From: Cyanobacteria bacterium UBA9971
GTDB lineage: Bacteria; Cyanobacteriota; Vampirovibrionia; Gastranaerophilales; UBA9971
Direction: 5' to 3'
DNA: 7,597 nucleotides
Assembly: GCA_003499955.1 (NCBI GenBank)
Contig: DNRP01000174.1
Location: 12,271 to 19,867, forward strand
The position numbers and the translations under genes were made by a program. Below the pieces are notes generated by a model, which saw only the letters and a program-made list of their open reading frames with translations, did no database searches and was not told the DNA's origin. Numbering within the stretch: the stretch's first letter is position 1; every line of letters starts with the position of its first letter. Below are positions 5,126 to 7,597 of the stretch, piece by piece.

Positions 5126-5992
5126 TTAGTAAAGTAAATTTTTCAGATTTTCTGCTATTTTATTTCCTACTCGAGCTTGCTCAGTTGTTTTTCTCGCTAT
5201 TTCCGATGCTGTTTTTTTTGCGTCGGCTTGTTGTTTTGCCTTTAATTCAAGTTCTTCCAATGTTTGTTTTGTTATTCTGCTGATTGTTTCTTGTCCTTTT
5301 ATAAGTCTGCTGAAAAATTCTTCTGACTCATTATTACCATAGTGCTTAAATGTTTTTATATAGCTGAGTTCATTGAAGACAGGACCTTTTTTAAAGTCAA
5401 GAGGTATTATCGTTTCAGAATGACCTTTAATTATAAAAGAAGGATTATCTTTTAGTTTTTCAGGAACAGCCTTTGTAAGTTGTTTAATTGGTGCTGAGTC
5501 TGAAACTCCTGCCAGCATTTTTGTATATAAATTATCTTCAGCTACAGTTATTGCAGCTTTTTTTATAAAGTGTATTGTATGTTTGTCCGTAGAGTTTCCC
5601 GAAAAAGGAGGAGTTTCATAATTTTTAATCGTTAAAGTCATTGGCTTAGAGGGGATAGGTGTTTCCGAATGAAATTCCAGATTCCCTTTTTCTGAAATTT
5701 TTATAGCATTTGTATCAAAACCGTATTTATGTAGTAATTTAGTGAATTTTTTAGCGGCTTTGGTTAAACAATTTGGGCTTTCATTTATAGCATGTGGGTT
5801 TATTTGTTCCAAAGCTTTTGCTACCTGCCCTAGAATAGTTCCTTCTTTAATAATATTGTTTATTTGAGGCGTTATTTCTTTTAATGCTGTATAATCGACA
5901 GCTCCAAAAGAAACTTGCTGCCGGTTTTGTTTTTGGCTGTTCTTTTGTATTAATTGGGTTTGTGTTTTTGGATTAATTTTTGTTGTATTCAT
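5126..5992 (-). CDS. Uncharacterised protein with N-terminal VSFG motif and C-terminal coiled coil
   Basis: A 288-residue protein. The first 26 residues are a polar Gln/Lys/Asn/Thr-rich tail, followed by Val27-Ser-Phe-Gly30. The middle (about 35-220) has a helical start and later beta-like segments such as MTLTIKNYE and HTIHFIKKAAITV. The C-terminus (about 222-285) is a long Glu/Lys/Ala-rich helix with coiled-coil character. There is no signal peptide, membrane segment or known enzyme motif, and I do not recognise a family. The ribosome binding site is poor (an A-rich stretch only), although the ATG is the first in frame and the polar tail matches the neighbour's style. It is the first gene of a two-gene unit with the F-G protein at 4653-5099. 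No obvious phage or mobile-element context surrounds it. Confidence 0.8.
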   Translation of the reverse strand: MNTTKINPKTQTQLIQKNSQKQNRQQVSFGAVDYTALKEITPQINNIIKEGTILGQVAKALEQINPHAINESPNCLTKAAKKFTKLLHKYGFDTNAIKISEKGNLEFHSETPIPSKPMTLTIKNYETPPFSGNSTDKHTIHFIKKAAITVAEDNLYTKMLAGVSDSAPIKQLTKAVPEKLKDNPSFIIKGHSETIIPLDFKKGPVFNELSYIKTFKHYGNNESEEFFSRLIKGQETISRITKQTLEELELKAKQQADAKKTASEIARKTTEQARVGNKIAENLKNLLY

Positions 5993-6081
5993 AAATCTTT
6001 TTATCGCTTTAGTTGTAAATGTTATATATTAAAAGTTCGCTGAAAAAAAAAGTTGATAAAAATTCTTTAAAATATAAAGTT

Positions 6082-6111
6082 TTGTTAATGAGTTTTTTCC
6101 AATCGGATAAT
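6082..6111 (+). promoter_or_regulatory. Tentative promoter towards the radical SAM gene
   Basis: TTGTTA (6082-6087) and GATAAT (6106-6111) are 18 bases apart, four and five matches to the consensus. This would give a long leader of about 130 bases before ATG 6251. Another weak candidate, TTGATA at 6196-6201, has only A-rich DNA downstream. The 258-bp divergent region has no other feature I can support. Confidence 0.3.
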
Positions 6112-6250
6112 ATCCTTGCAATTAAAGGAATTAGCTCTTTACATTTGTTAATAATCAGGGGCTTCCTCAAGTATTTCTATTGTTTTTGTGGTTAATTGAT
6201 AACGTAATTAAAATATTAAAAATAAAAATTTTGATACAAGGAGAGATATT

Positions 6251-7597
6251 ATGAGAGTTTTACCACAGGATTTAATGTGGAAAGCCAGAGAAGAAGGCAA
6301 AGGCTACATTGACCAGCTAAAACAAATGGGAAGCGAGTTTGTTATCGGGCAAATTCTTAATTATATAGGAACTTCGAGCAAAAATAATTTAATCGCTTTA
6401 ACAAAATTATTTGAAAAAATAGCGGGTTCTGAAGGCTCTGTCAGACATGCAAGAAGGATGCGATGGCTATTTGAAACTGAACATGCGCATTTGGGCTGGT
6501 GGCAGAAAATTATTAACGAGTTAGATCCTAATTGCAGAAATAAATTTCTTATGAACTTCTTTGTTCATGGCTATTACGGCGATAATCAGAGAAAAAGAGC
6601 GTCTTTCTTTAAGAAAAACGATTTTTATCCGCCTACGGTATTGTTGGCAAGTATTACACAGAATTGTAATTATAACTGTGTCGGTTGTTGGGCTCATAAT
6701 TATGAAGTAAAAGAAGATATGTCCTTTGAGCAATGGAAAAAAGTTTTTGATGAAGCCAGAAACGAAATGGGAATACATATGTTCCCTATAGTTGGCGGTG
6801 AACCATTCATCAGAAAAGACTTTCTGGACTTATGCGAGCAGTATCCTGATTGCATTTTTCTTGTTTTCACGAATGGGGCTTTATTAACTGAAGAAAAGAT
6901 AAAACAAATTAAAAAACTCGGAAACGTCGCTCCTATGTTTAGTCTTGGCGGTTGGGAAGAAGCCACGGACAAAGTCAGAGGCGCGGGCGCTTATAAAACA
7001 GTTCTGGAAAAAATGGATTTGCTTAAAAAAGAAGGTATATTCTTCGGAGTAAGTCTTGCCGCCACAAGAGAAAGCGCGGAAGAAATAGTTTCTGACGAAT
7101 ATATGAAAATGCTTTGCGATAAAGGAAGCCTCTGGACGTGGGTATTCCATTATGTTCCCGTCGGAGAAAATCCTGATCCGAGCTTAATGCCAACTGCTGA
7201 ACAAAGAGAAATGATTAAACAGGCTGTATATAATACTAGAAACACCCTTCCTATGATGACAGTCGACTTCTGGGGCGACGGTCCAGAAATGATGGGCTGT
7301 ATTGCAGGAGGAAGACAATATTTTCACGTTAATGCAAAAGGCGATGTTGAACCCTGTACTTTTGTTCACCTCGCCACACACAACGTTAAGACTTCTACAC
7401 TTACCGAAGCTCTTGCAAGTCCGTTCATGAAAGCTGTCAGAAAAGGCGCTCCATATGACGGAAATATGCTCCGCCCTTGTATGATTGTTGACAGACCATG
7501 GGTATTAAGAGGCTATTTCAAGAAATTTAAACCTTACGAAACTCATAGAGGCGCGGCTGATTACTTAACAAAACCGGAAATAATGGAACAAATCGAT
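6251..7597 (+). CDS. Radical SAM enzyme with SPASM-like C-terminal region (3' end cut by window)
   Basis: The frame opens at ATG 6251, with AAGGAG at 6238-6243 seven bases upstream, and stays open for 449 codons to the window end. Residues 1-125 are a mostly helical, basic extension. The radical SAM core follows: Cys139-x3-Cys143-x2-Cys146 (NCNYNCVGCW) binds the [4Fe-4S] cluster that cleaves S-adenosylmethionine, and GGEP (182-185) and FTNG (206-209) are typical SAM-contact motifs. Towards the C-terminus, Cys350 (in GCIAGGRQ), Cys369 (in NAKGDVEPC) and Cys410 (in LRPC) resemble a SPASM-type auxiliary cluster site, with GDVEPC as its usual signature. Enzymes of this kind often modify peptides or proteins, but related branches act on lipids and other substrates, so no substrate is assigned. 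No small precursor-peptide gene is visible next to it. The stop codon lies beyond the window. Confidence 0.93.
   Translation, partial: MRVLPQDLMWKAREEGKGYIDQLKQMGSEFVIGQILNYIGTSSKNNLIALTKLFEKIAGSEGSVRHARRMRWLFETEHAHLGWWQKIINELDPNCRNKFLMNFFVHGYYGDNQRKRASFFKKNDFYPPTVLLASITQNCNYNCVGCWAHNYEVKEDMSFEQWKKVFDEARNEMGIHMFPIVGGEPFIRKDFLDLCEQYPDCIFLVFTNGALLTEEKIKQIKKLGNVAPMFSLGGWEEATDKVRGAGAYKTVLEKMDLLKKEGIFFGVSLAATRESAEEIVSDEYMKMLCDKGSLWTWVFHYVPVGENPDPSLMPTAEQREMIKQAVYNTRNTLPMMTVDFWGDGPEMMGCIAGGRQYFHVNAKGDVEPCTFVHLATHNVKTSTLTEALASPFMKAVRKGAPYDGNMLRPCMIVDRPWVLRGYFKKFKPYETHRGAADYLTKPEIMEQID

Noticed and set aside
4653..5992. Toxin-antitoxin or other defence pair
   Set aside because: Gene sizes and close spacing would fit, but neither protein shows a toxin, nuclease or DNA-binding motif and the shared F-G starts point to a general lineage feature.
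6521..7381. Several minus-strand open frames of 65-90 codons
   Set aside because: All lie antisense to the radical SAM gene, whose motifs are unmistakable, and none has a ribosome binding site or a recognisable product.

Overview
The window is AT-rich, with six complete genes and two genes cut by the window ends. It most likely comes from an uncultured, gut-type relative of cyanobacteria (Candidatus Melainabacteria / Vampirovibrionia, order Gastranaerophilales). The reasons are the base composition, the NarL-type regulator and receiver-histidine kinase style, and two adjacent proteins with a polar N-terminus followed by a [IV]-x-F-G motif, a pattern I associate with that group. The assignment is inference from sequence style, not from a marker gene.

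Layout from left to right. (1) A minus-strand gene runs off the left edge and encodes a Gln/Asn/Tyr/Met-rich low-complexity protein with QQQPMMI tandem repeats. (2) A gene-poor stretch (292-896) holds a nested palindromic element, an orphan minus-strand terminator and an extended -10 promoter. (3) Two plus-strand genes follow: a membrane-anchored TPR protein and a small secreted protein, ending at a strong bidirectional terminator. (4) A minus-strand two-component pair comes next: a receiver-histidine kinase (3363-4490) with a NarL/FixJ response regulator (2586-3254) downstream, read from a recognisable promoter at 4540-4567. Two different short palindromic repeats lie at the ends of these genes, and one supplies the last residues of the kinase. 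(5) A minus-strand pair of unknown proteins (4653-5992), 26 bp apart, share the N-terminal F-G motif and end at their own terminator. (6) A divergent plus-strand gene from 6251 runs off the right edge and encodes a radical SAM enzyme with an auxiliary-cluster (SPASM-like) C-terminal region.

Functionally, the only clear partnership is the kinase and regulator: the kinase senses through its receiver or a protein partner (it has no membrane segment) and probably phosphorylates the DNA-binding regulator encoded next to it. The TPR protein and the secreted protein may work together at the cell envelope, but this rests on position only. I see no defence system, prophage, transposase, CRISPR array, tRNA or rRNA. 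Nothing here is convincing as a complete undescribed multi-gene system. The best leads are the paired F-G proteins, the radical SAM enzyme, the Q-rich repeat protein and the palindromic repeats that reach into coding sequence.
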